Below are positions 10,076 through 20,183 of a stretch of DNA of 35,419 bases, one piece after another. The stretch's first letter is position 1. Each line of letters begins with the position of its first letter. The translations under genes and the position numbers were made by a program. The notes under the pieces were generated by a model, which ran no database searches, was not told the origin of the DNA, and saw only the letters and a list, made by a program, of their open reading frames with translations. Source of the DNA: Temnopleurus reevesii (taxonomy: Eukaryota > Echinodermata > Echinoidea > Temnopleuroida > Temnopleuridae); contig BQKZ01001724.1 in assembly GCA_036244855.1 (NCBI GenBank), positions 25,953-61,371 on the forward strand, given 5' to 3'.

Positions 10076-10486
10076 CATTTTCTTCTTTTCTGTATGATTT
10101 TTTCGTTATAAATCCAAAGTGAGAAAATATCCCATAACCAGCATTGAAAGACCACACTTTTGCTGACACAAAAGCGTAATTACAGTTTTTAAGTATCGTT
10201 AATAAAGAAAGGAAAACAAGATTGTATGATGAATATGATTTTAATAAACAATATGTTTAAACAGGAAATATGCATTTTGTGTTGTAATTACGCTTTTGTG
10301 TGAGCAAAAGGGTGGTTTGTCAATACTGGTTATGGAATATTTTCTCACTTTGGATTTACAACGACAAAACCATACAGAAAAGAAGAAAATGCATAATTCC
10401 TATCAAACGTACTATTTATCAAAAATCATATTTATCTATACAACCTTGTTTTCTCTTCTTTATGAACGATACTTAAAAAAAACTGT
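10076..10486. repeat. Interleaved inverted repeats (order A-B-A'-B')
   Basis: Arm A (10076-10184) is mirrored at 10283-10391; shared text includes TCCAAAGTGAGAAAATAT and CACAAAAGCGTAATTACA. Arm B (10182-10227, AGTTTTTAAGTATCGTT) is mirrored at 10438-10486. The order is interleaved, so it is not a simple palindrome. No gene is present, and it is probably a rearranged or tandem foldback element. Confidence 0.75.
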
Positions 10487-10902
10487 ATTCCAGAATATAT
10501 ATCCCTCTAGATAAATTTGTCGTGAAACAGGAATTATTTTTGCGTCCAATGGATTCAAATCATAGCATAAAAAGCAAAATGATATACTACACTTATTGTA
10601 GTATGATTCAAAGTTGCAAATTTGCTTAAGAAAATATAGCTGTTTTAACTGTTTAACAATCTTTAAATATTTTACAAGAATTCAAAACTTTTTTATGCAT
10701 TGTTAGATTTCTTTCAAACTTTTTTTAATCTGTTTGTTTGATTTTCGCGTTTTCAATCAAAGCAAGATATTTTTGGCATACACGCTTAACATTTTAGTTG
10801 GAATAGGTGTCGATATAAATACTACCACTACCAGCTGAAGTGCTAATTAATGTACGTTATTTGTATAGAAATGTTGAAGTGCTTCTGTCGAAGAAAAACA
10901 AA

Positions 10903-11078
10903 GGGGGTGTTGCTCAAAGGTTGCAATTGATCGTAAGTTGCAGTTGAACGGTACGCGCCAATCAAATTCATTGTTTCATGCGCGTCTTGTTAAATGCGCA
11001 CACCACGCACGAATGAAAATGCGCGTTACAATTGGCAAAATTGCAGTTGACTTGCAGTTGATTTTGAGCAACACCCCC
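10903..11078. mobile_element. GGGGGTGTTG MITE, copy 2
   Basis: A 176-bp element with ends GGGGGTGTTGCTCAA and TTGAGCAACACCCCC, flanked by AAA on both sides (10900-10902, 11079-11081). The interior shares ATGCGCGTCTTGTTAAATGC with the other copies. No coding capacity. Confidence 0.88.
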
Positions 11079-11249
11079 AAAGACATGCTCGACAGTGGAA
11101 AAAGGGAGAATAATCACCATTCAAGCCTTCACCATATGGCCCCGTCTGACACATAAATTATACTTTGTTCCCAATCATTTTACAAGGAAATGTAGAACAG
11201 GCATCTATTTAATAAACCTGTGCCTCGTAACGAGATACATTTACTTTAA

Positions 11250-11499
11250 CCCTTAATGTGCCACATGCATGTGTACTAATCTATGCAGGAGTGCCAAGTG
11301 TGTGTATATCGTACAGATTAACTCTGGAGCTGTTGAATTGTTTTCACATCCTGTATTAGCAAGCTAGTTTTTCATACGATAAGCAGAAAACAATTTATTG
11401 AAGTGAAAAGGTTCAAAGAGTTTTAAAAACCACTCCAAGGAGCCGCACAAGATAAACTTGGCACGTACAGGGAGTGCAGTATACAGAGCAGCTAAAGGG
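11250..11499. mobile_element. piggyBac-like MITE with TTAA target duplication
   Basis: TTAA (11246-11249) precedes CCCTTAATGTGC, and the right end is the complement of CCCTTTAGCTGC followed by TTAA (11500-11503). CCCTT termini with TTAA target duplications are typical of piggyBac-derived MITEs. Only short terminal similarity is seen; the ~250-bp interior is unique. Confidence 0.5.
11394..11399 (-). promoter_or_regulatory. Candidate poly(A) signal for the GPCR gene
   Basis: AATAAA on the minus strand, about 650 nt past the receptor stop codon, is the first canonical hexamer I find downstream. No downstream element or transcript evidence is available, and in AT-rich DNA the hexamer is common by chance. 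Confidence 0.22.
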
Positions 11500-11507
11500 T
11501 TAATATG

Positions 11508-11600
11508 CGATCAATTACAAACTTGAGAACATGATTTCCCATAGACCCTCGATTGATTGGAATCGTTCATGTTACCATGGTTACGGGAACCTGATCGCAC
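11508..11600. mobile_element. Partial copy of the GTAACAT MITE
   Basis: TGCGATCAATTACAAACTTG, ACATGATTTCCCATAGAC and ATGTTACCATGG follow the same order as the complete element at 21821-21948. Both ends are degraded. It sits downstream of the receptor gene on that gene's strand and could lie within its 3' UTR. Confidence 0.6.
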
Positions 11601-12051
11601 GACTCATTCTCAGATGGGATTCACCAACATACAGGAAACGGTCACCAGTCGTCCGTAGAGTCCTGTTTAGACCTCTGATTTGTTCTTGCTTATCACTGTG
11701 TTTAATGTGGTCCTTGATTTCTCTAGTGTACAAAACACAGACTGGGATACAAATCCTTGGAAATATATAAGCACCAACTAATAAACATTAGAAAAGAAAT
11801 AGAATGTACAAGATCAAACAGCTGTACCAAATGCTTTCTTGCGAGACCAAAACGGAAAACGAAACCTTTTCGAAACCTTAGTCAGTTAATGGGTAAAAGA
11901 TAAACTCCATTTAGATTACACCACAAGTAGGCCTAATAATTCCGGGATGAATGGCAGCACTGGAAACAGCGAAATATATCGATGACTTTCGGAAATATGG
12001 ATCACATGCTTTTGAGTTTTTACATAGCTTCATATAAAAATGTAGTCTTCG
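11600..12051. other. Spacer downstream of the GPCR, nothing recognised
   Basis: This would be the 3' UTR and flank of the minus-strand receptor. No second exon, RNA gene or repeat is evident. Confidence 0.5.
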
Positions 12052-13137
12052 TCAAGGCGTATTGTTCGATGAATTGTTCGTTGGGCTTAAGACAGTGCCG
12101 CGGGCTTCGGTACTTATCCTATTCCCCGGGTTACACGAAGAACAGAAGAGTTTCTTCAATTCCGTTTGGAAGTGTTCATACTTAAACGCGTATATAAACG
12201 GGTTTACACACAGATTACACGCGACAAGCCCCTTCACCACGTCATGGATTGCACTCTCGAAATTATAATCGTGTCCTAGATTGTAGGCTAGATATGAGAG
12301 TTCCGTCGGTGTCCAACATACGACGTAACTCGCGAACACAATACAGAGTGTCGTTGTTACATTCCGTTTAGCGCGTTGGAACGCGTTTACCTGCACCTTA
12401 CCATGGCTTTTCGTGCGTTTACGCAGCATGAGTATGATGCTGACGTAAGAGAACGTCATTATTACAAGCGGGATTAGGTACTCAAGCGAGAAAAGAAGCA
12501 CACCCATGAAGCGCTGCACCACGACGTTGGGCCACTTCGGATGACATCGCCAATCCTCGGAGAATGTCTGGACTAGTGGCCAGTAGAGCTGGTAGATAGC
12601 ACCATACACCCACACGCAGAGCATTGCCCACTGGGCCCGGCGCACTGTGAAGAAGTTCCGGTGGATCACCGGACGGCACGTCGCGAAGAAACGCTCCAGG
12701 GACAAGATCACTAGATTAGCCGTCGACGCGATGTACAGCGCCCATAGAGGGTACTCCGAGTCCCACATTCGACAAAAGAACTCCGCAAGGCCACGGTGAG
12801 AGAACGACGCCGTATCCGAAATCGGACCATTCGGCGACGCATAGTGGATCAGGATAAATAATATCGAATCAACAAGGTCTATTATAGACTGGTTCAGTAT
12901 AAGATAATTCGTTATGGACTGGAACTGGCGCCGTTTCAGCGTAAAGACAAGACACACGATACCGTTACCGACTATTCCGAGTAGGCCGATGAGAGCGTAG
13001 ATTATCTTGAGATAGAGTTCGTTGAGCATAGCGCCCCCACCGCCACCTTGCTTGTCTGGCACATCGGTGTTTAGGATGGTGGTTGGGAGGGGAACCACTG
13101 GGAGGATGGTTATGTTGTGGTCCGTTTCTGATGACAT
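12052..13137 (-). CDS. Class A (rhodopsin-family) G-protein-coupled receptor, orphan peptide-receptor-like
   Basis: A complete 361-residue receptor in one exon, predicted to sit in the plasma membrane and signal through a G protein. The short N-terminus has one N-glycosylation site (N8-I-T) and a five-Gly stretch (31-35). Class A landmarks appear in order: GN in TM1 (G57-N58), N77..LN..IID in TM2 (D87), C122 before TM3, ERF (148-150) in place of DRY, W170 in TM4, C198 in loop 2 (likely disulphide to C122), P223 and Y231 in TM5, CWTP (274-277) in TM6, and NPFIY (312-316) in TM7. Then follow an amphipathic helix 8 and cysteines 332 and 335, possible palmitoylation sites. The start sits in a good context (CACC before ATG). 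The CWTP..L.YNLG and LERFFATCRPV phrasing resembles the large orphan receptor expansions of echinoderms, amphioxus and hemichordates that databases often label galanin- or allatostatin-receptor-like. The ligand is unknown. No frameshift or missing core residue is seen. Confidence 0.95.
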   Translation of the reverse strand: MSSETDHNITILPVVPLPTTILNTDVPDKQGGGGGAMLNELYLKIIYALIGLLGIVGNGIVCLVFTLKRRQFQSITNYLILNQSIIDLVDSILFILIHYASPNGPISDTASFSHRGLAEFFCRMWDSEYPLWALYIASTANLVILSLERFFATCRPVIHRNFFTVRRAQWAMLCVWVYGAIYQLYWPLVQTFSEDWRCHPKWPNVVVQRFMGVLLFSLEYLIPLVIMTFSYVSIILMLRKRTKSHGKVQVNAFQRAKRNVTTTLCIVFASYVVCWTPTELSYLAYNLGHDYNFESAIHDVVKGLVACNLCVNPFIYAFKYEHFQTELKKLFCSSCNPGNRISTEARGTVLSPTNNSSNNTP

Positions 13138-13183
13138 GGTGAGTGGATGGTGGATGCTCGTCCAAGATGGTCAATTCAGATAC

Positions 13184-13210
13184 ACTGTATGGGATAAGAG
13201 AAAAGAACAA
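13184..13210 (-). promoter_or_regulatory. Candidate 3' splice acceptor in the GPCR 5' leader
   Basis: Read on the minus strand, a pyrimidine-rich tract (TTCTTTTCTCTTATCCC) is followed by ATACAG (AG at 13186-13185), 47 nt upstream of the receptor ATG. This fits a non-coding first exon spliced to a single coding exon, common for such receptors. No matching donor was identified. Confidence 0.4.
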
Positions 13211-13354
13211 TAAGTTATCGTAAAATGTGTTCAGTTTATGATGAAGATCTTAAGGTGGACTCACACCTAGCTGCGTTTTAAGCCTGCGGCGGCCAAGCGG
13301 TTTCTTTTTAATTAAAACGCTCGCTGGACGCACAAAGTCGTAGGCCATACGATG

Positions 13355-13450
13355 AAATGAATTGAATTGAATTGAATAAAGCTTTTATTTCCTTTTTTTA
13401 AACATAATAAACAAAGTAGATAGATAGATAGATAAATGGTTTATTGAATA
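13355..13450 (-). mobile_element. Two adjacent retroelement 3' tails (minus strand)
   Basis: On the minus strand, AATAAACCATTTATCTATC with (ATCT)n at about 13419-13433 is followed by an A run, GGAAATAAA (13392-13384) and then TTCAATTCAATTC (13377-13359). The GGAAATAAA-plus-ATTCA tail matches the terminus of LINE-A. The (ATCT)n part looks like the tail of another element or transcript copy. No coding similarity is visible upstream on that strand. Confidence 0.5.
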
Positions 13451-14439
13451 AAAATTATTGCAGCTAATAGCTGAATTGTGATTTAAGTTTACAAAGTAAA
13501 ACATAAATAATATACAACATTGATAAGAGGACATGTGAAGTATAAAAATGGTGAGAGGTACAAGGTAAATGGGAGCATGAAACGCAGATAAAAAGGAAAA
13601 TACTAGATAACACCAGTTCGAGCAAATATCTGTATTTGGCTAATTCTGAGTTATCCCTTTCGGGATATTTTCGAGCTTCGCTGAACGTAAATCGCTGTTG
13701 CGGTCGTTGGATATATTCTAAGTTCAAGTCGCTTCGATTTATTTATTCAACATAAAAGTTTCTTAAAGCTGGGTATTATTTGAAACAAAATTCACTCGGA
13801 GATTTGTCATGAGCACTGGAAGAAACAAAAAACGAACATACGCGTACGTATGCGCGCACGTTCGACGTTGCATTTCGTTAGAATAGCCTGAAAATTCAGA
13901 GCGAATTGAAAAAATCTATCTTGTTAAGGCACTTGNGTACCGGAATAGAAATTGAAACATGAATTCCCAAACAGCTGAACTAAATATATTTTGAAGTAAA
14001 AAAAAGAGCTTGAGCTTTCGATCCTAGCAGAATCTTAATCATAAGCAAAATGACAGAGAAATGAAGTGAACACACAAGTATATAGAAAAAGCTAAACAGG
14101 GAGGTGGAGAGAAAGAAAAGAACAGGATGTGAGGGGCAGCCAAACTCAGAGCAAGGAGGGACGAAGCTTTAGCAAAAGAAAGATGACCAGCTGGGGGAGA
14201 GCGTGGGACAAAACAATGAACGGATTAGAGAAGTGTGAAAGTTGAGTGGGGTGAACAGGTGAAGGGAAGGCGAGAAAGCCAAGTAGAAAGCTTTAGGTAA
14301 ACATAGGTGACACATGCAAGAAAAGAGATGAGCAAATATAGAAAGAAAACAAAAGGAGAATTAGTTAAATAGACAAATATTTTGTATAAGAATGAATGTT
14401 AACAGCACCGATCGCAGAATCGGGTATTAGCAGGGGAAA
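13451..14439. other. Intergenic, partly purine-rich
   Basis: No gene recognised. A single unresolved N occurs at 13936. From roughly 14086 to 14360 the plus strand is strongly purine-biased (GAGAAAGAAAAG, GGAGGGACGAAG) without clear periodicity. Confidence 0.5.
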
Positions 14440-14452
14440 GGGGGGGGGGGGG
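14440..14452 (+). repeat. G homopolymer (13 nt)
   Basis: A run of G interrupting otherwise ordinary sequence; one of several long G runs in this window. Confidence 0.9.
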
Positions 14453-14737
14453 CTATCCTGGATGGCTGCATCCCCATCAATTTTTAAGAAAATGCTTGCA
14501 AGACTATGGCCGTGAGTTAATGGTATTACACGTCCCTTGCACTTTTCGAGACCCTTAATTTGTACCCATTATCTCTCTTGATGAATATTTTGGATCAGCT
14601 GTTAGGTGATTCCTATCATTATAATTTCTAACATGTTAATTGTCAGCAACGTTTAATTTCAACTTCATGAAAAACGTCCACCGTGGGTATGAATTTAAAA
14701 TATAGTTACATGGATTTTCTCGTTGAAGGAAAATAAC

Positions 14738-14812
14738 GCTTCGATGGGATTCGAACCCCTGACCTTCATGGCGCTGTACATCAAACGTTAAGTATATCAC
14801 AATGAGCAATAA
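14738..14812 (-). repeat. tRNA-like 3' half / SINE relic (minus strand)
   Basis: On the minus strand, GGTCAGGGGTTCGAATCCC contains a perfect pol III B box (GGTTCGAATCC) with a possible T-arm, followed by ATCGAAGC. The upstream D-arm and A box are not convincing, so it is a degraded tRNA-derived sequence and not a functional tRNA. Confidence 0.45.
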
Positions 14813-14935
14813 CAATTGAATAATATACATATGCATAATAATCATGGCTATAATGATATAATGAAGTATGTGATGAACGTGTCTATTGAGATAGGGGACG
14901 GTGGGAGTCGGAAAAGGGCCTGACAGGAAAATAAT

Positions 14936-15295
14936 TAAAACACGATATAATCTAACTCCGTAAAATTAAGTCAACGCCAATTCAATGACCCTTTGTAATG
15001 ATATTAACACGATATAAAGAACTTTCGAAAAGTTAAGTCAAAAGAAATTTCAATGCTCCTTTGTAATGCTTTTGAATTCGGTACCGGCTAGTCATTGTTG
15101 TGTCCGCACAGTTGAATGCACGGTGTACGGACCTATTGTCTGCGTTCTAGTTAACTTTTCGGAAATAGTTTATATCGTGTTTATCAAAATCGGATTAATT
15201 GTGATTGTTGTGTCCACACAATTCAATACACGGCGTATGGATCTTTTGTCCCATGACCCACTTTATTTCATGAAAATAGCCTAAATCGTATGTAA
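14936..15295. repeat. Compound direct and inverted repeat
   Basis: AACACGATATAA...GTTAAGTCAA recurs ~70 bp apart (from about 14940 and 15008). AACACGATATAAAGAACTTT with TTCGAAAAGTTAAGT (from 15008) is mirrored by AACTTTTCGGAAAT..TATATCGTGTT (15150-15181). TTGTTGTGTCCGCACAGTTG (about 15095) recurs with changes about 108 bp later (15203). No coding content is evident, and it is probably a rearranged foldback element. Confidence 0.65.
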
Positions 15296-15299
15296 ACAA

Positions 15300-16006
15300 C
15301 TTGCAAACTCCAACCACCTTATTCATATTGCACTTCATAGAATCCATGGCCTACAAATGACGTGGTGCAGAAAAAAAATCAAAGTAAGATTTAAGAACAA
15401 AAAATCTCGTCATTTGGTTTATGTTCCAAGAAATCTGATTTTGTGATTGCATGGATATTGCGTGGTATACAAGCCTCTCAGCGTGTGTGGGTTTTGATAT
15501 CACGTTTCGTATCAGTCAATGAAATACCGTCTCTCAGTATGAGCGAAGGACAAATTGGAGAACTGGAAATTGGAAATTGAGTGGTTCTTTATTCAATTCA
15601 GCTGATAGGTTTTCACGAGAATTACTGCGGTTTTGGCAAGTTAGTTTCATTTTTCAAAGAAAGACAGGGACTAGCTTATATTACATTGAGCATAATTCAA
15701 TACACGCAGTTATTAATCATGTTTATTAGTTTTGGGAGAGATGGCGCGCTTCAGATATTCAATTACCTTATGAGATAGAGTAATAAATATTCACGTAATA
15801 CAGTTTTTCAATGGCAAATTAGAGTTTAAAGTTTGTTTTTCATATTAAAATCGACCCAGAAATGGCTAAGTTATCGCAAAACAAAAATACGCCTTGCGTC
15901 GTCTTCTTCTAGCACACCACCCGACATAGAAACAATATACACCCTCGCTCACATACGCACACTATGCGCTTAAAGCCTGCGTCACACCTTTGCGTTTTTA
16001 GCCCTC
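15300..16006. other. Intergenic, nothing recognised
   Basis: AT-rich sequence without a supportable feature. Near its end, TGCGTCACACCTTTGCGTTTT resembles a phrase upstream of the receptor at 13262-13285, possibly a short dispersed repeat. Confidence 0.5.
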
Positions 16007-16030
16007 GTGTGTGTGTGTGTGTGTGTGTGT
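16007..16030. repeat. (TG)12 dinucleotide microsatellite
   Basis: An uninterrupted TG run, potentially length-polymorphic. Nothing functional attached. Confidence 0.95.
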
Positions 16031-16187
16031 ATGGGCAATCCGACGCTTCCACAATATTGGATCTTTCGACAAACTCAAGCGGGGATTCTGCTATGTTATG
16101 GAGTTATTTGTATCTTTCAGTCGCCATCGTTTATGCATTCAGCGTGGCATGTTAAATTAAGCTAGAACCAAGCACTCCCATATCCCC

Positions 16188-16235
16188 AAAGGAGCGGGTT
16201 CGAATCCTCTGAGCACTCCTTTATTTTTCCCTCAA
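16188..16235 (+). repeat. Isolated tRNA-like T-arm / B box
   Basis: GGAGCGGGTTCGAATCCTC contains a perfect B box, with AGCACTCC downstream echoing CACTCC upstream, then a T-rich stretch. No A box lies at tRNA spacing, so it is probably a SINE remnant. Confidence 0.4.
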
Positions 16236-16339
16236 AAGGTCCTCTATTGCACACCAAGAAGGTGCTCCCAGTGTTTGTTTCCAACTTCAAAGGTGCAATG
16301 TTGCACCCCTATACCTAAGTGTGTACGGACCATGCTTAA

Positions 16340-16951
16340 GGGGAAACCACCCCTGGAATTATCTTGCTCTCATTGAATTGAAAAAAAAAATCAAATGAAC
16401 AAACTGTGAAAATTTGAGCAAAATCGAACAACCCGTTCAAAAGTTATGTATTTTCAAAATCACAGAGATTTGACGATTACTGCCACTGATGGGGATCCTT
16501 GCGATCGGCAACACCGACGGAATCTGTGACGTCATGTCGGACAACTCCTCATTCAACTTGTACATAGAACTTTATAAAAATGGAGTCATGTAAAATTTAG
16601 AGTAAGGCTCTAAACATGATTCTTATCAAAATACATGCAGAATGGATAAAGGAATGCTATATACCCGACCGAAAAGTGGCATGTTGTTTACTTTTTTTCG
16701 AAAACAAAGGAGAAAAGGTTAAATTTTGTATACTGAGTGAATGAGGAGTTATCCGACATGACGCCACAGATTCCGTCGAATTTGCCGACCGCACAGATCC
16801 CCATCAGCGGTAGGGATCGTAAAATCTCTGTGACCTTAAAAATTCATAACTTTTGAACGGATTGTCCGATTTTGCTCAAATTTTCCCAGTTTGTTCATCT
16901 GATTTTCCTCCATTCAATAATAGCGCGATAATTCCAGGGGTTGGTTCCCCT
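16340..16951. mobile_element. TTAA-foldback MITE family 1, full copy (subfamily b)
   Basis: TTAA flanks (16336-16339, 16952-16955) enclose 612 bp starting GGGGAAACCACCCC and ending GGGTTGGTTCCCCT after imperfect mirroring. The arms share GAACAAACTGTGAAAATTTG and CGTTCAAAAGTTATG with subfamily a. The core differs: GGAATCTGTGACGTCATGTC mirrors GACATGACGCCACAGATTCC. No coding capacity. Confidence 0.85.
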
Positions 16952-16955
16952 TTAA

Positions 16956-17503
16956 GATGTCTGGAGCCCTCTTCAGATGAATGCTGCGTGACACACAATC
17001 CCAGTGAGCTGTATAAAAATACGTATCGTCTTTCAAGCCCTTCAGGTAAGAAAACAATTCATATGCTGATTTGGAGCCCCTCTCTGTATCAGGTTAATTT
17101 GCCCTGTTTTTTTCAGAATGGCGGATTTTAACTTCTTCTTGGAAAAAATGGAAATAACAGGAAAGAGGCACCCCGGTATTTCTCAACACAGGTATGAAAT
17201 GTTTTAGAGTTCCATCATGCTTCCTCGTCAAATGTTTTGAGGATGAATTTTTAAAACGAAATGGATATCGGGATGTTGTTTTAACAAGCGATGAACAGAA
17301 CAGACAAAGAAATTAGACAAAATAAACAACTTCTAATAAAGCCTTTGCATTAGCTCAAGAATACAAAGAAAATGGATTACCCGGGCCCTCTTAATATGCA
17401 AAAAGAAAAGGTGCACTGTAGAAGAGGTGTCACACTTTTAAGTGCATAAACATGGAGTTGATAAGTTGTCTCAAGATGTGCAAACGTAGAGCATAGGTAG
17501 AAT
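16956..17503. other. Intergenic, nothing recognised
   Basis: No gene or repeat supportable. Short open frames only. Confidence 0.5.
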
Positions 17504-17540
17504 GACGTTTCGGCTGATGTACTGTTATCCTTCATCAGAC
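17504..17540 (-). other. Hammerhead-like CTGATGA...GAAACGTC motif
   Basis: The minus strand reads CTGATGAAGG, 11 nt, then CATCAGCCGAAACGTC. CTGATGA and GAAAC with a following GTC resemble the hammerhead ribozyme core found in some retroelements. However, stem II is poor, there is no loop for stem III, and CTGATG/CATCAG would instead pair with each other as a simple hairpin. Catalytic activity is unlikely; a dispersed repeat motif is the safer call. Confidence 0.25.
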
Positions 17541-17825
17541 TATTCTGTACTTGTCATATTTATGAAGTCGGAACTTTCAACAGCCCCTTTGTCTTCCAAA
17601 ACACATCAAATGGGCACTTTGGAGTCATTTTAAGTTATCCATGGAACCGTTTAAGGCTCTCAACTCTCGAAAACTTTTATTACAGTGGTTTAACAAGAGA
17701 CGAGTTAAAGGGGTTCAATTTACAGTTTGTTTTCTATGATATCCGTCGTACAAACATTCCTTTAAATACATTGTGAAATTGTGAGTTTGTCAGTACAAAC
17801 TTTTCAAATCAACCTGTCTGACTTA
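17541..17825. other. Intergenic, nothing recognised
   Basis: No recognisable feature. Confidence 0.5.
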
Positions 17826-18003
17826 GGGTGTGTTGCTCAAAAATTGCAATTGATCCTAAGTTGCAGTTGATCGGTACGCGCCAATCAAAATCATTGTCTC
17901 ATGCGCGTCTTGTTAAATGCGCACACCGCGCGCGAATGACAATGCGCATTACAATTTGCAAAGTTGTCAGTTGATTTGCAGTTGATTTTGAGCATCACCC
18001 CCC
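17826..18003. mobile_element. GGGGGTGTTG MITE, copy 3
   Basis: A 178-bp degenerate copy. GGGTGTGTTGCTCAAAAATT at the left mirrors TTTTGAGCATCACCCCCC at the right. The interior shares TGCGCGTCTTGTTAAATGCG with the copy at 10903. The flanks no longer show a clean 3-bp duplication. Confidence 0.85.
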
Positions 18004-19054
18004 TAGATATGTTATTGCATTCAGATTGATAAAAAAAACCTGCCCCCAAAATAAAAGAGAACGAAGCTATATATAGTATGCACTATCACGATATCTATGA
18101 AACGTGAATTTCGTGTACTCAGGAAGCATAATCCCTGTACAGTCTGCCTAGAGTAGGCCAAATTTTCAAATTTAACATTTTGAAGCAATTAACGTTGATT
18201 TTCAAGCCTAATATTTTCACAGCTTGTATACACCATCAACCATTTAGGTAGCATTTATGATATGGGAGTTAAGATTATTTGTTCAACAAAAACAATGTTA
18301 CATAACGCCTTTAAGCTATAAGTTAATAACTGACGCCTGATAATCATCCGAACATCAATTTATAGATAACCTCGGGAATGAAAGACATAATTAATTTTCA
18401 TTTACTTTATATATTAGATCTGTATAAGATGCACGTATTCTAAATACGTAACCGATCAAAAAATTGAACAAAAAGTGGGAAGTGAAAATTTCAAGACCCG
18501 CAGTGAAAATCTGATATCAGAATCTAGGGTTAGTTTTATCAAAACGTGTTCGCGTGTCGAATAGATTTTAGAAAAACTAACAAGGAGAAAGAAATAATTA
18601 TGGGTCATCTACTGTAGCTAATTTGAGAATTGTTTAAACGTTACATTACATCATGTAATATGGCATTCAAGTATGTGAATTTATATATCAATTTGATTAG
18701 GTAAAAACATAATGATTATAACGGAAATACGACTAAAAAGTTTCAATTAATTTTTGTATTTTCTATGCGTAGGCATAACTGTCACAGCATAATGATAATG
18801 GCTAACTAAAATTATTTCCATTTTGTTGCTTTACAAGATACGGGTACTTTTAGATTTGTTCATTTTGCTCGAATTGTGTGCGAACAAATAACTTGAATGA
18901 GTTCAGTTAAGACAATACTCATCTGATCAGTGCGGTTGCAAGCTCGCCTGTTTTTTTCGGCTTCATTATCATGATTATTTTAGAATGTGTATGCTTTTTA
19001 AAAAGGATGATTACAAGCTTTCGCAGCATTAAGTGAAGGTGGGCTATCGGGGGA
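18004..19054. other. Intergenic, nothing recognised
   Basis: AT-rich unique sequence with no supportable feature. Confidence 0.5.
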
Positions 19055-19122
19055 GGGGGGGGGGGGGGGGGGNNNNNNNNNNNNNNNNNNNNNNNNNNNN
19101 NNNNNNNNNNNNNNNNNNNNNN
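19055..19122. other. G tract (18 nt) running into a 50-N assembly gap
   Basis: G residues 19055-19072 lead directly into Ns at 19073-19122, and sequence resumes with GGG. The exact 50-base gap is likely a placeholder length, and the G run probably caused the break. Confidence 0.9.
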
Positions 19123-20179
19123 GGGTAACATAAAAAAAGATGAAATCAACGTATGATAACTATTAATTGTAAGTCTATGGTAAAATGTGTACCACAGAGA
19201 TACAATTAGTTGCAAAAGTAGTCGTATCTTTTTATTTTTATAGGCCCCTGGTGTGTAAAATTGCGCACAATGAGTAAGAACACCAAATCATATATCAAAT
19301 TTTACATATTATTATAAACACTCTGACTCACTAAATATTCATGCTCCCTACTTCGACATCTGCTAAAGAAAATATTGTTTAAACCTTTCTGAGAGTTTAG
19401 AACACCTATGGCTATGCAAAAAAATATATATTATTCTTTCCCAACATTGCCGAAAAAATGATTAACGATCACAGATTGCTGTTATCGAACTGAAGATACG
19501 GCAAAGTCAACAATCAATTCATTATTATAGCTCAGAGCATCATAAAAGCGATAAACAGGTTTTTAAAAATAGCGTAGATGTCATCTATTTGTTCATTCAT
19601 TGCATAAAAACAAGCAATTATTGCAAATTACAGTGACAGCTATCAAAGAACATGGGGGAGGAAAACGAGAGCGGTGAAAAATAAATGACGCTAATCAGTG
19701 CGAAAACAATACTCGAATGGCGAATACATATCAGAGACCTGAACACAGATGCCCTGTTCCTTTCACAAACAACAAAATCTAGGTTACCTGATGAGTCTGA
19801 TTAATCCCCCTCTCCCATGTCTAAATAGTCAAAATGAAACTCCTCCTGAGAAACATCGCACAGAGGACAAGATAACAATCTTCTCAAGATGAAATTGATG
19901 CGGCGTCGCATCTTCCCCCATCCCCATCCTCTGCTATCACTCGTACCAAATGGGAGCAAATCCATACCGCGTAGTAATTTATACAAGCATTCCGCCAATT
20001 GCTTTACGCATAAACCACAAAGAAAATAAATAAAGAATGCCTGTCTATTTACTTACTTGGTGATATTTAAATGGCGATATTTTTCTCAACCGGATGAGCT
20101 TATTGAAATATTTGCAGAATAAACTAAATAGACGGGTACCGATACAAACTGCGCATGCTCATAATGTCAGGCAAAAGGA
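19123..20179. other. Intergenic, nothing recognised
   Basis: No gene, RNA or repeat that I can support. Confidence 0.5.
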
Positions 20180-20183
20180 TTAA

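Noticed and set aside
13022..13213. Plus-strand frame opposite the receptor start
   Set aside because: Antisense shadow of the receptor N-terminus; its proline run reflects the five-Gly codons.
13464..13727. 87-residue minus-strand open frame with a hydrophobic stretch
   Set aside because: No recognisable domain; it sits beside retroelement tails and could be part of a dead element, but no supporting motif was found.
18919..19215. Proline-rich minus-strand open frame across the gap
   Set aside because: It passes through 50 unknown bases, and the prolines come from the G tract.
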